Source: Chloromonas sp. AAM2 | Lineage: Eukaryota; Chlorophyta; Chlorophyceae; Chlamydomonadales; Chlamydomonadaceae | NCBI GenBank assembly: GCA_004335635.1 | Contig: QAXH01004823.1 | Coordinates: forward strand, 421-64,420 | Direction: 5' to 3' | Length of the DNA stretch: 64,000 nucleotides | In this document: one piece after another, positions 49,644-61,700 of the stretch | Numbering within the stretch: position 1 is the first letter of the stretch | How the letters are laid out: each line of letters opens with the position of its first letter | Notes under the pieces: generated by a model | What the model was told of the DNA's origin: nothing | Seen by the model: only the letters and a program-made list of their open reading frames with translations | Databases searched by the model: none | Translations under genes and position numbers: made by a program

Positions 49644-49735
49644 TTTACACCAGGGAAGCCGTCAGAGGACACGGAACGGGATGGGCACCGCCCTGGCCTA
49701 CCCTGAGCAAGAAAGCAAAGCGAAAGCAGGGAACA
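49644..49735 (+). repeat. dispersed repeat R6, copy 2
   Basis: TTACACCAGGGAAGCCGTCA, then GAGGACACGGAACGGGATGG and CAAGAAAGCAAAGCGAAAGC. The left edge TATATGTATTTACACCAGGG also occurs at the end of the TA repeat near 6880. Confidence 0.75.
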
Positions 49736-49925
49736 AAGCAGGCAAGGCAGGCCAACCCAAAGCAAACAGGACGGAGCCGCCAAAGTCAAGGCCAAAGACT
49801 AGAAAAAGGGAGCCAGTCAGTGAGGACTGTTTACCAAGGAGGATGAGGCGGACCCCAGAGTGCAGGGCAGGGGCACTCTGGACTCTATCAGACGCCTCAC
49901 AAAGGGTACGTCTACAGTTAAGGAA

Positions 49926-52900
49926 CTACTTTCTGAAGACGCCATGTATGAAGACACGCCGCAGCTTCAGCCCGGTCTTGCGGTTGATATTGTAGACTGT
50001 CACGTACTCGCACTCCTGCACCTCAAACCCGGCAGCACTGGCTTTCTCACTCAAATCCTGCGGTGCAGGCATTCAAGGCAAATGAGTCTGAGGGTGTACA
50101 GGGTGCAGAAAAGGCGTGACACATAACACATTCATTGCGCCTGCTGCTTGAAGACAGGATGCTGCTATTTCCGCAAGTCTCCAGTTTACTGCCACGCATG
50201 CAACGTCGAGGCAGTATGCGCCACCTCCATGCGTGTTGAGGCCACTGGCCAAGACCTCACAACACAGAATGGATCACGCCTTCCAGCTTGAGGCAGCTGA
50301 GTGGGGTGTCTCTTTAAAGTGTAGGTTTGGCCAGTGCCTGGGGGTAGTCACGCATCATGTGCCTTAGCAGCTACAGTCATACACTGATGGTGTGTGCACC
50401 TCTGTTGAAAAGAAGTATGCCAGGGTGCCGTCCCCCCGCCTGTACATGTTTGGCCCCATCCACTGCTCGGGAGGGATGCGTAGCTGAACCTGCGCAACCA
50501 AGAGCAACACTTTGCTGCGGCTGCCTCAAAGTCGAACTGCTTAGGAAGTTTGCACGTCAGCTTGGATAACTCTTGGACGGCATACATACAGGCACTGGAT
50601 GGCAACAGGGCATAGCAGTTATTCCCAACTCACGCAGCACAGTCATATAGAATTACAGCTCGTCAAGGCCTGATGCATTGTTGGGGCTGAAATTTCTCTG
50701 TGGCGCCGCCTGTGCTGATGCCATTTGGTTCCCAGCCTCCCTTGCTGGTGACGACTCAGATATAACACAAGTTCCAATGGGACTTGAGAGTTCAGGGTAT
50801 CCCCAACTCACCATGTCATACAGTCCATGGTCCCTGATGCACAGCAGTCCTCCCGGATTGAGTGAGGCCCACGCATTGGACAGCATGGCGGCCTGGGCTC
50901 AGGGCCAGGCAGCACAGCATGTTCCTGGGCTGTGCCTGGCAGCCGCAAACACACAGTCATGTGCAAGGGCATGCTCCTAAGCGCTGGCCATGGATGCGAC
51001 CGGAACAAGAAGAAGAAAGAGAAATGAGCCTGCCCTGGTTGACGTACGTGGAATGCCGTTCACTGAAAGAGAGTAAGGAGGTTGAAGGAAGACGCCACAA
51101 ACGCCAGGCCGGACTGATCGACTCCCTGGTTTGACCCATCCAATATCTTCAAGGCAGTCATACACCACATGCTGCTCCTGTCACATGCTGTGAAACCCAG
51201 AGGCTGACTGCAGTGCGCAGACACTGCTGGCTGCCAGCCTCTGATGCAGGTTTGCTCAAACAAGCTAGTCGTATTGCTGTGCCCCACGCACCTGCCCTTC
51301 AGGCGGCACGGCCGATAGTGTGAACATGATCAGGGCCACATCGGCCGACAGCCTAGCAAACAGTGGGAGCGAGGCAGGGTCGGCGGAGTCCGCCACAAAG
51401 CTGGTGATGCGGTCAGCGTGGCCGGAGATGGCCTCACGCTCAGCAACATCACGCAACTGCACCGTGTACAACGCACAGCTGGTTTAGCAGAGAAGCGAAA
51501 ACGGCCCTTCAAATACTGACGTATGCAAGCTAAACGCAGCCTAACATGGTACGTTGGAATACTTGACACACAAATGCCTCAACAAAGGCAAAAGATCAGT
51601 ACAGGTGTGTATGCATGTGTATGGCTGCTGGCCAAACACATAGCCACATGCAAGGGATCTTGCAGTGCTATCAGTCATCAGGCATGTGGAACGGTACGTT
51701 GTTTTGGTTTGCGTGTGCCTCAAGCTGTGTGAAACTCCCAACTTCTGCTGCCGCAATCGCTGCTGTCACCATCACCATCATCAGCACAGCACAGCTCACT
51801 TGCGCCACACATGTGGGTGAAATGTCGGTTGCAGTGACGGTGGCGTGTGGGTTGTGGCGCAGGATGGGCAGCAAGCTGGCCCCATAGCCGCAGCCAAGCT
51901 CAACCACGTGCTGTGGCCCCTGCACCGCCAGCACAGGGAACTCCAACAGGAGGTAGCGCCGCTCCTGCGCACACAGTGCAGTCATCATACACTGTGAGCC
52001 ACTGGCCCACTTGACTGGCCGCTCCGCACTTGCATAACCTTGCAGATCCAAACATGCATGCATCGATTAAACGTCTTGGACAGCCCACCTTGCGCGCCTT
52101 TGTATGCCGACAACCAGTGAACACACCTTGACTCTACGCTTTCCAGCACACTCTGCAACCTGATACCATGACGAAAAGGAACACATACCTTGAAGAACCG
52201 TGCAGTGCGGGCAGTAGACGCGTAGAAGTCATCCCATTTGCTGCCATCGTAGAAACTTTCTTCTCCCTCTGATGCTACAGCAGTGCCCTGCCGCTCGGCT
52301 GCTTCTAGGTTGTGGCCGCCTGGCTGGTTGCCCGGCTCATGCTCTGGTTGTGCCGTGTGCTGGCACTGTTCAGGTTCATTGTGCGCGGGACACGGAACTG
52401 CAGCTGAAGGCTGTACGCTTGGCTGAATAGGCGGGTCAAGTGTGGTTGTCGGTCGTTGATGCCGTGGGTTGGTTTGGGTCTGGTGAGCTGGCGGAGGCTG
52501 ACCTGACCAGCTTGAGCCCTGATGCTGCTGCTCTGAGTGCTGAAGCTGGCACAGGCATTCCTGTGTCTGTTCCTGTGTTGGCTGTTGCTGCTGTTGCTGC
52601 TCGGCAAGGAACACTTCAGGGGTGATGACTGCAGTGCTTATTGATGCTGTGGCTAAAACGTCTTGAGAAGCTGGGCTTAACTCGGCAGGCAGGCTGCTCA
52701 GTGCCTGCTGGGTTGAAAGAATGACATTGCTTTTGGGCCTAGGGGCTAATGGTAGCGGCCGACACGCAGCAGCTGTACGTCCCAGCTCCTGCTGTTTGAG
52801 TACTAGTGGCTCAACCTCTCGTCGCAGCTCCTCCCAGTCAAAATCACGGCTATGATACTGGGATGCCAGGCCAATGCGTGTGGCTACCTGAGCATGCGGT

Positions 52901-53010
52901 GCAGAGGCCACTGTAGGCCTGGCAGGTTGGTCCATGACATGGATTGAGCTTGCTGCACACTGCATTTCCAATTCCAAAGGGTGCCTTAATCCATGGGGTG
53001 ACTCTACCAA
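49926..53010 (-). CDS. METTL2/6/8-like tRNA (cytosine-32-N3) methyltransferase
   Basis: Six exons, all phase 0: 53010-52189, 51964-51800, 51456-51292, 50892-50812, 50489-50400 and 50057-49926. They give 484 residues. The first exon encodes an unusually long N-terminus. It has an early RDFDWEELRREVE motif, then about 150 residues rich in Gln, Pro and His, then GSKWDDFYASTARTARFFK, the conserved entry to the domain. The Rossmann fold has VVELGCGYGASLLPIL (S-adenosylmethionine motif I), VTATDISPTCV (acidic ribose-binding loop), FVADSADP, and ALIMFTLSAVPPEGQ. It continues with LNPGGLLCIRDHGLYDM, then MYRRGDGTLAYFFSTE and the C-terminal LKLRRVFIHGVFRK. These are the signature order of the METTL2/6/8 group, which makes 3-methylcytidine at tRNA position 32 in the anticodon loop. 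Which of the three subtypes it is cannot be told. The start could also be at in-frame Met codons 16 or 24 residues in. Confidence 0.9.
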
Positions 53011-53097
53011 GGCTGAGCTGTCTTTACCAAGGCGGCTGTCCTAAGGTAACGCTCTCACTTTTTGGCCTGTGAATCATAACGCAGAAAAGGGGCCGCA
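53011..53097. promoter_or_regulatory. very short bidirectional promoter region
   Basis: Only 87 bases separate the METTL start codon (minus) from the aspartyl-protease start codon (plus). Transcription of both must start within this space or inside the neighbouring gene's leader. No TATA box was identified. Confidence 0.55.
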
Positions 53098-56000
53098 ATG
53101 TTCATTCTCTGCGCGCAAACCCAGCCTCCGCGCAGTCCGTACTTTTCCAAAGCATTTGTGATGGGGTCAATCGGAGCATGTCTCGACCGGGCTGTCGCCC
53201 CAATGACACCCAATCCGATTCTCCCAGGCGCACCATCCCAGGGTGTAGCGCCTTCGAGAATGCAGGCTGGCTGGCGAATTCCTTCCCAACATGGTCCAAG
53301 TTGTAGCAACGTGAGAGGTTCCGTCAGGGTTCACTATGGCAAGGGTTCGGAGCTCGATGACCGCTGGGCCTTAAGTAGGACAATCAAGACAATGCAACTC
53401 GAGGAAGAAGAATCCAACCTGCTACATCTCAGCCAGCAAGACTTGAGGCGTCGGCTGGACGCGCTAGGTACGTACACGGACATTTGCTGGGACGAACACA
53501 GTTTCCGAAACAAATTCAAAAGGGTTGGCTGTGGACGCTGTGCTGATAGCGTAGCCGCTACATTGAACTACTACTGACTTGCAACATTCTATGAGCAAGT
53601 AATCACAAGCTGGACGGCAAACGAGCGGGCATGTACATGCACGACCTGTGTGTCACGCCTCAGCTGCAAGCGAGCCAGGCTTGGCACATGTACATCTTTT
53701 GGTGCACCAAGATTGAATTAGGATGTTATCATTAAGACTTCATCTCCCTTGTAGCTCTGACTACGTTCTTGTCATGTCCGCCATCTTCCTTCCTCGCCCA
53801 ACCACTTTCCATGCAGGCGAGAGCACGCTGGGCATCAACACCCCTCGTCAGCTGCGCAAGCTACTAGCGCACAGATTACACGTAGCAAAGGCAAAGGCCA
53901 CAAGGTTTCCTCTGCGGCGCACTGGCAAGACAGCCAGTGGCGGCAAGAGCTATCTGCTTGTTCCAGTGGACGTGAGTAGGAACCGCTTGGTTAAAACTGA
54001 TGCACGGCTACATCTGACACGCATCCTTGATAAATGACATCTTCATGAAAGCTGTAAGGAGCTGTGACTGGTTTACGCAGTATCAAAGCCTTGTTACATT
54101 GGCACCCATGCAGGTTTCGGATGTTGGCATCTCAGACTTTCTCATCGACACAGGTGGGAGATTATGCTGCTGCATGGCTTGTGTATGCAAGCCTGTACTG
54201 CACGCCAAGTATGCATTCAGCATCGTGGCCACAGCAGGTGGATGCATACAAGCGAGTCTACACTGCCATGCCCACACCAAACACTTGTGCAAGCGACAAT
54301 CCATGGCTTGCTTGCCAGCACCGTGCTATAACCAGCAACCGAAACGTGTCCTGAAACATATCCTGCTTAATCATGCATACATGTGTGCACGTTTTACTGC
54401 AGGCACCACTGGCACTCTAATCACTTCAGAGATGCGGGAGCAGTTGGGTCTCTCGCCCCTTGCTGGCAATGCTGTGCGAGGCCTGGATAACTTGGGTGTG
54501 ACTCTCAGGCAGAAGGTTGCGCTGCCAGAGCTGAGGTGAGCTGGAAGAAAGGCAGCCGCAGCGAACAAAGCCAGGCTGAGGGCGTGCTGAGGGCGCGCAA
54601 CGCTCTTGTAGGCGGGGTGCGGGGACGGAGCGGGAATGCCAGCGCTGGGCGGCATGAAGGTTTGCTTACCATGCTGATGAGAAGGAACCACCGGATCAAG
54701 CACACTGTGTCTGCTGCAGTTCCATCTGCACTACTATGGAGTCCACAAGGGAGATTCCAACTGTGATGTGCACGTGTTTGCACAGGCTGGGTCCTTTCCA
54801 ACTGTGATGTGCACGTGTTTGCACAGGCTGGGTCCTTTCCAACTGGACATCCCAGACGGCTTTGTGACCAACGTCAAGATCGGTGACAGTGATAACATCG
54901 GTGAGCGGGCGGTCAAGGGCAGACGAGCACCAGGATGTCCAGCCAGCCTACATGAGAGGCTTGCCTATCTCACCACTTGCATGCCTTCTTGCACATGTCA
55001 ACAAGCTGATTGTTCCAATCACTTCGTGTTTCCTATGGGTTGTGCTATCTTACCAACAGGTGCATAAACAGCAGAACAATATAGCGCTCTCAGTCATTGC
55101 ATAGCTGCATCACAGGCTGTGATCGTCCAATCTTTCCACCCAGAGGGTATCGGTGAGTATTCAGGGCTTCTACAAGTACAAGGCTGGCGCCCTCACGCAC
55201 TCCAAAAGAACGTCAAGCGCTTCTGTTGACAGCTTGTTTGCTCAAAACGTTTCCGCAGGTGGAGTGCTGGGGCTACGGTTTCTGTCATCGTACGACATTG
55301 AGCTTGACCCCAGCCCGCCTGGTCACATGGCCTTCCACCCGGTGGGCCACGTGGCAAGTGGAGTGATCAGCACTGACGGGTGCACACAGCTCAGCTGCAC
55401 CACCACCAAAGGCGGGCTGGTGGCCATCAAGGTGTCGCTCAATGGCAGCGCGCCCTTCCCTGGCATCATTGACCTGGTGAGTACTGCAGACAGGCTCAGA
55501 GGCGTGCCTTGCAGCAGACCAGGCTTGTTTTTGTGAGCAAAAGCAGTTGTCAAAAAGCGATCGGTCCACTTACCACGTAACTTCATACAGAGTGGACTGG
55601 TTTGACCCGGTGCACAGTTTTTGACACCTTGCTGGTTGGTGGGATTCTGCAGGCTGCACATCTTGAGCTCGTGTGCTGGTTATGTGTGTGCGTCTCCTGC
55701 AGGGTGCCACGTACAGCACCATGAACACTGCTGCTGCCAAGGCGGCCGAGGAGGCGGGAGGAAACCTCATGATTGAAAAGGTGCGGACCTGAGAGAAGGT
55801 GCATGAGTGGATCATCCTACAGTCTGGCCACAGCAGGGCGCCTGAGCCCTGAGGCAAAGGTGCAATGGGACAGAACAGCAGGGGTGTCCAAGCACTACTG
55901 AATTGGCAGCAAGGCACAATGTTAGATCTGGCGATTACAGCCGGGCTGTAGCCTGTGCCGCACACCATAGTATGTGGCAGGCTCATTAATAGCGACGGTG

Positions 56001-56699
56001 CAGCACATGACTTCGGAATGGAATCTCAGTCCTTTGTGTCACTGCGCGCCTTGGGACACAGCAGACCACAGCAGGGCTACTGGTAGCAAAAGACGCAGCA
56101 CTCAATTCTAGAAAGTGTTGTATTCCACAGCATGCGGAATGCATCCTTGCTTTGTGGCCCACTGTGTGCACCCGGCTGAGCTACGGTACATGTTTGAGTG
56201 CAGAGCGTGTCTGCTGACGGTTCGTCGAGCATGACAGTGCGCAGTGGGCTGAGTGTGCGGCTGGGCGACCCGGCAAAGGGGAAGATGCACACACCCCCCT
56301 ACGACACCATGCCAGTACTCATACGCGATGGTAAGAGACAGGACACCGATCATTAGACATGCCGGTCGCGTGCTGCTTCTCTTACCTTCCTCTGGCTCCC
56401 AACGAGCATACGTTGCATGCACAATTTACTCATGCACACACGCGCACACACACACGCACATGCACACACAGCCATAGCTAGACGTGGGCTAGCCCTTGCT
56501 CAACTCACACTTCCGAAGACACAAGCACACTTGCAGGGGTAAAGACTTGCCACTCTTCTCTTTGTTTGTGGCTGCAGTTCCGATCCTCTCAGTGTTGGGT
56601 TTCCAGGACCAGCCCGCCATGGTCCTAGGCAAGGACCTTGTAGGCAGAGGCCGCACCGTGTTCAGCCTGGCAACAGGCAAGATGTGGCTCGAGGACTAG
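53098..56699 (+). CDS. two-domain retropepsin-like aspartyl protease family protein
   Basis: Ten exons with consistent phase: 53098-53467, 53817-53971, 54114-54153, 54403-54535, 54827-54900, 55105-55152, 55259-55476, 55703-55780, 56204-56330 and 56578-56699. They give 454 residues. After about 100 residues of possible targeting sequence comes a SAP-like helix pair (LSQQDLRRRLDALG, then STLGINTPRQLRKLLAHRLH). Two retropepsin-like lobes follow. Lobe 1 has FLIDTGTTGTLITSEM with the catalytic Asp-Thr-Gly, and GVLGLRFLSSYDIELD. Lobe 2 has FPGIIDLGATYSTMNTAAA, where the active-site triplet is Asp-Leu-Gly, and ends QPAMVLGKDLVGRGRTVFSL. A single chain with both lobes could act without dimerising, but the Leu in place of Thr in lobe 2 questions activity. 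Location and substrate are unknown; a plastid address is possible from the N-terminus. Exon 55105-55152 was added for phase and for the conserved VIVQSFHPEGI strand. Confidence 0.75.
54754..54844. repeat. 41-base tandem duplication at a splice acceptor
   Basis: CCAACTGTGATGTGCACGTG, then TTTGCACAGGCTGGGTCCTT, repeated. Both copies carry CACAG|GCTGGGTCC. Use of the first acceptor would run into TGA after seven codons, so only the second (exon start 54827) is productive. Confidence 0.85.
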
Positions 56700-57354
56700 T
56701 GGAACCACAGGGCCCGGGAGCGAGTCTGCGTAATATGGCAGGGAATGAGCATGTCTGATGAGGGTGTCAATGAGCTTCTGTTACCATCACTTTGACAGTT
56801 GAGTGAAAAGCTACCTTCAAACCTTGAGTTATGCAGTTGGCGTTTATAACAAGCAAGTCTCCCACAGGTAACCAGGCATTTCACCAGAACCATCACCCAA
56901 GGTGGTCATGACAGTCTGTATTTAGTCTTTTATATGGTATCCGGACAACTGGCCTGCACATGGCTGCTGATGCTTGCCTCACAGCTATCCCACACAGGGG
57001 CCTACCCTTGTGTGCGTGGGAAAGGCACGCAGGCGGGATTTCCAGGCAAAGTTAAGAACGTGATTGAAGAGTTAGCACGTGGGCATAGTGGCACGGAGGG
57101 AGAAGTGTGGCAAGGTACAATACAAGAGACACGCTCAGCATTCATTCTGTTTTGGTTGTATTTTGATTTCGGTTTATTACGTTGAATGGGTTTACGAGGA
57201 CATTCTTTGTTTGCTCCGTAAGTTTACAAATTGCTGTGTAAAGACTTCGGACCTGCTCAAAGTCTGTGTGTCAAAGTTGCCAGAGTCATTCCGAGGAAGT
57301 CTGTCAGGGTGGTTCTGTACTGTGAGTGCAGGCGTGATTTTTTTAGTCTTACAA

Positions 57355-57401
57355 GCAGGGAGTGCACACCAGGAAGCACGTCCACGCAAATGGACAAATC
57401 T
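57355..57401 (+). repeat. dispersed repeat R3, short copy
   Basis: AGGGAGTGCACACCAGGAAG followed by CACGTCCACGCAAATGGACA, close to the start of the 37167 copy. Similarity fades after about 45 bases. Confidence 0.6.
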
Positions 57402-57950
57402 TGTACTGCAGAAAAACAGACTTGTGTGGCACACATCGAATCAATTGCTACACGCGTGTAAGGAGGAGTGGTGAGTCCATTGTGGTGGGGCACCTCACAG
57501 AGCACCTTTCTCAGTGCCCCGTTAGCAAAGATCATGCACTCAAAACAAATCATCAAAAGCGCAGTCACCTCATCATTATGAAGGGAGTGACTTAAGGCGT
57601 AAAATAGGGCTGACGAACACATGTCGTTTCCGTGGAAAGTCCTTTTGAGATGCAATATTGTCTGACGCTGGTCCTCAAGTTTTGAATTCGCCCCTCATCT
57701 GAAAAATCTGTACTCAGGTACATTGCTGGTTGTCACAACCTGGGGAACATACATATCCATTGGCCATTGTTGCAGTGTCCTCTGTAAGGGGCGCGCTCAA
57801 TCCAGCACTCACTCCGTGCACACCTGTCATGGACGACTCGCATGCTCCCTGGTGTGCACTCCCTCCTTGCGAGGAGATGCAGGCAATTGTTTTCAGCCGC
57901 AGACCGGCTGGCCAGGACTGGAGTGCTTCGTCTGACATCTTACACTGGCT

Positions 57951-58025
57951 GAAGCACTACAGGCGATCATCAAAGTGGTGTCAGCCTGGGCTCTGTTCAT
58001 CATGCTCACAGTCCTGCATGTCTGG
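57951..58025 (+). repeat. chimera of R2 end and a RUS exon copy
   Basis: 57951-57974 is the R2 start (GCACTACAGGCGATCATCAA, then AG). From 57975 it is 50 of 51 bases identical to RUS exon sequence at 61168-61218, coding VVSAWALFIMLTVLHVW. The copy keeps the exon's last bases but not its donor context. Confidence 0.85.
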
Positions 58026-58762
58026 TCTTGCCTTACCCAAATGACGGCCAACTCACAAACACTTGGTAGCTGCTGTGGGTAAGCTGAAACTACACGGTCC
58101 CTCACTGGTCCTTGGAATGTGAGGAGACAGGGGTGGCACGTGGCTTAATCATATGTTCGTAGCTACAGCTGAGCTAGGTCAGACTAGGATTGATCAGAAG
58201 CCCGAGTATAAGAAGGGAGTGTACTGTAACTATGGGCAAATCTGTCACCCTGACAACAACATCTTATGTTGTTTCCGTCGCAAGGGAAGTATTGCAAGGG
58301 AAGCGAAGGAGACAGTAAATTTGCGATCAATCGCACAGGAACGGTAAAACAAGGATTGGGTCCAGTTGACACTGATGCGCGCGACGCAGCAGTCTATGCC
58401 ACCATCGGCCAGCCAGGTGTTCTCGCTCGTCGACCACAGTGCCGTTACAACGTGCAGTGCAACGTTACGAGTTGGCCTGCCTTCAGGTTGTTGCAGGTGT
58501 AGAGTGTAGAAGAGAATCTCTGCGTAGAAGGCTCATGTCAGCTTCTTTCTTGGTGCTTGCACACCGCATGCAGAGAAGTGTACTGACATGCAATTCAAAG
58601 CAGTTTCCTCTCATGTCTTCAAGCCCCTGCATGCAAACACAAGAACAGCCGAGGGGCACAACGGGCCTCTAAGATCATAGCAGGACATAGTCAAGAAGAC
58701 CTCGTTCAAGCCACAGCCAACTTACTAGGGCTGACCGAGTACACCACCCACATCTTCAGGGC

Positions 58763-61700
58763 ATGCCTCCAAAGCGGCGTAAGAATCAGGCTCCGGTAGT
58801 CCTGGACGTAACAGACGGGCACGCGACAACAGGCTACGCAGCTGACGGCTCCTGCACACGTGCCACATGGAGCTTCAGACAGTGGATGCGACAGGCAGCC
58901 AAGGGGGCCTTCCTGCCAGAGGGGTTTCCTGACAGTGTATCATCTGACTACCTGCCATTCCAGGCATGGGATACGTTACAGGTAAGGCAATTTCAACAGG
59001 ACGCATCTGCGTCCAGTTGTACAGCTTGCAAGAGAGTGTGACCGTTTGGATACAGCGCTTCAGCTAGCTGCACACACGGCATTTCTTTGGGCCGTTTGCA
59101 CGTTGTTTTACGAGTTCCATGCTCTTCCAGCCATCACCGCTATCCGAACATGTGAGTGTGCAAAGCAATGGAGGGTTTGCTTCCCGGCTGATGCACCTCA
59201 TGCCTCATTGCTACGCCCTTTGTCATCCTGCATGATGCTTGTGATGTGCACTTCCCCTGCGCCGTGCAGGCCATGAGCTCTTACATCCGCGGCCTGTTGA
59301 CGGCACAAGCAGTGCTGAAAGGAGTGGGCGTGGGGCAGCAGGTGGGGCCAGTCCTAGCGGCAGCCAGACCACCTGAATGAATTGCATACCCTCTCACCCT
59401 CACTCATTGGGAAAGCATCAATTTTGAGGAAGTAAAGAGCAGCTGCGAGCGGAGCCAGTGAAACTTCCTTATACAGGCCAGACACTTTGACTCAGAATGT
59501 GTGTGGTACTGTTCCAACACTGCCATCCATGGGCCCTTTCCTCCTTGTGTCATGCAGGCCGCCACGCCCCTTGCCGCCGTGTTCCTCTTTTTTTTGCGAG
59601 ACCTGACGGGCATGCTGGGGGGTATACTCTTCGCGTTCTGGCAGGTGGATGTACAGGCATGCCTTACAACTCATGCAAGTCAGGGCCTAGGCAAGCTGAT
59701 ATGCTCCAGAGTCAGTCCCCAAGTATCAACACCTCTTATTCGCCTAAAGCAGTAGCGCCTCACGGTTGTTCTTTGCCTGTCCATGGCAGAACAGTAGATT
59801 AGTTCGAACCTTGATTAGTGCAAGCTTTTTTTTATGGGTTTGAGCTGGGCTGACTGTCTATGCCTTGTGATTCTCAGGGCTCCAGCTTTGACACGTGTGC
59901 CAAGCAGTGGCGCTTGTTTGCAGACGTCACGAACAACATTGGTGGGTGCGCTGGCCTCACTCCATCAGTGCAACCACAAGGTGCACTTACTTGGCTATCA
60001 CCTGTACATGTCTGTCCCCAGAGCTTGAGCAACTGTGCGTGCGCCCCAGTATTGTGACTCAAGGCTTGGACATGCAGCGTGCATCAGTGTGCGCAATGCA
60101 TTGGAGTGGGATCGCAGGCCGCCTTGTCTGCACATGGCTCCTAACCCTGCTGCCAAGTCACGTGCTTTAAACTGCTTATCAGTGTTGCAGGGGCAATGGT
60201 ACCCAGACAGGAGTCGCTGCATCAGACGGCCAACAGGGCACACATGACAGCTCTGACGCCACAGAAACGGAGACAAGTCCTTTGGATGACTCCAGCACGC
60301 AGACACAGCCAGAGAACCAGCCAGCAGCAGAGCATACAGAACCCAATGAATTTGATCTCTGCCTCTTACTGCGATGTGCAGGCATGGCGGTGGAGCTTGC
60401 ATCGCCCTTCTTTCCTGGTGCCTTTCTGGCCATGGCCTGTTTTGGATCCATAGCTCGGGCAGTAACAGGTAAGTGACAACACTTCAAGCATCCAATCCAG
60501 CGTCTTGCATGGAGTGATCCAACCTGAAGGCTAACACATCAAAGGTATGCAAATCACTGAGCTCTTGGAAGCATACCACTTGGAGCTTGGCTCGTTGACC
60601 ATTTACCCCCGGACAACATGCTTACACTTGACCATCACCACTGTCCGCACTCACTTGGGAGGTGTTTAGACTCATAGCTGCGCCCTGCCTGCACACGGTG
60701 ACTATCTAGCTCTCTGTGAAGTGTGAACCCATTTTGTCCCGGGATGAGATTGCCCCGTTCCCCGCAGGTGTGGCTGGCGGTGCGACGCGGGCTGCACTGA
60801 CCCAGCACTTTGCTCTGCGAGGCAACGCCGCTGATGTCAGCGCCAAGGAGAGCTCGCAGGAAACAGCCACAACTCTGCTAGGTGCGCAGCAGGGTGGTGC
60901 AGTTTAATCATGTGTCATGCAATTCAATGCAGCAGGGTGGTGCTCACTGTCACGCGTGACCAGCCAGACCACATGACTGCGTGCCATCCCCGTGAGAGGT
61001 GTGACCAGCCAGACCACCTGACCATGGGATTCATCCTCCAAGAATGGGAAGCTCTTCCTTCAGCGGGATGGTTTGAGAATGAGATTCCACTCATTTCTGG
61101 CCATGTGCGTGTGTGGGATGCAGGTATGGTCCTGGGCATGGCTTTCACAAAGGTCACTGCGGACCATGTGGTGTCAGCCTGGGCTCTGTTCATCATGCTC
61201 ACAGTCCTGCATGTATGGTGCGTGTGACCCATGGAGGCACGTGGTCAAGCAGTCAGTCCAGCATCACATGGGTGCATGGTGCGCTGTGCTGCGTGCTGAT
61301 CAGCAGCTTGCGTCTCAGGCTGCAGCTACGTACATGAGATTTGAGCAGCTAGCCATGCTTTGTCCTACTTATTATTTTTTGTCGACGCAGCATTTGTTAT
61401 TGCATTAGCTGTACGCCTGTCTCAGGGCAGTGCCTGTCTCAGGGCAGTGACTGCCTCAGGGCAGTGACTGCCTCAGGGCAGTGCCTGTCTCAGGGCAGTG
61501 TCTATGCGCAGGTGGAAACCACTGTTTTGAGGTTTAAAAGAAAGAGGTTTGCCAGTTTCGGGACAATTTGATAGGTTCATATGGTGACTGCTCGTGTGTC
61601 CTGTTGTATTGACTGATGGAACTGTTTTGTGGTGAGTCCTCGCTCACACACATATACACATGTTTTACTGACACACGATACTTGCTGGCGGTAATACAGG

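Larger units (their letters stand above)
48657..49925. other. intergenic region: exon copy, MITE and repeats
   Basis: Between the 5' end of beta-ureidopropionase and the 3' end of the METTL gene. In order it holds a decayed copy of the last METTL exon (48918-49012), a CA microsatellite (49017-49050), a MITE (49117-49243) and two copies of repeat R6 (49272-49361 and 49644-49735). Confidence 0.8.
56700..58762. other. intergenic region with R3 and exon-copy fragments
   Basis: Contains an R3 fragment (57355-57401) and the R2/RUS-exon chimera (57951-58025). A lysine-rich plus-strand stretch near 58195-58340 is unexplained. No complete gene was recognised. The promoter of the RUS gene should lie in the last few hundred bases. 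Confidence 0.55.

Noticed and set aside
60282..60476. Open frame running from the copied RNFT exon into RUS exon 5, as an alternative RUS start
   Set aside because: RUS exon 4 joins exon 5 in phase at a normal acceptor and matches the family core without a gap. The extra open sequence is explained by the duplication.
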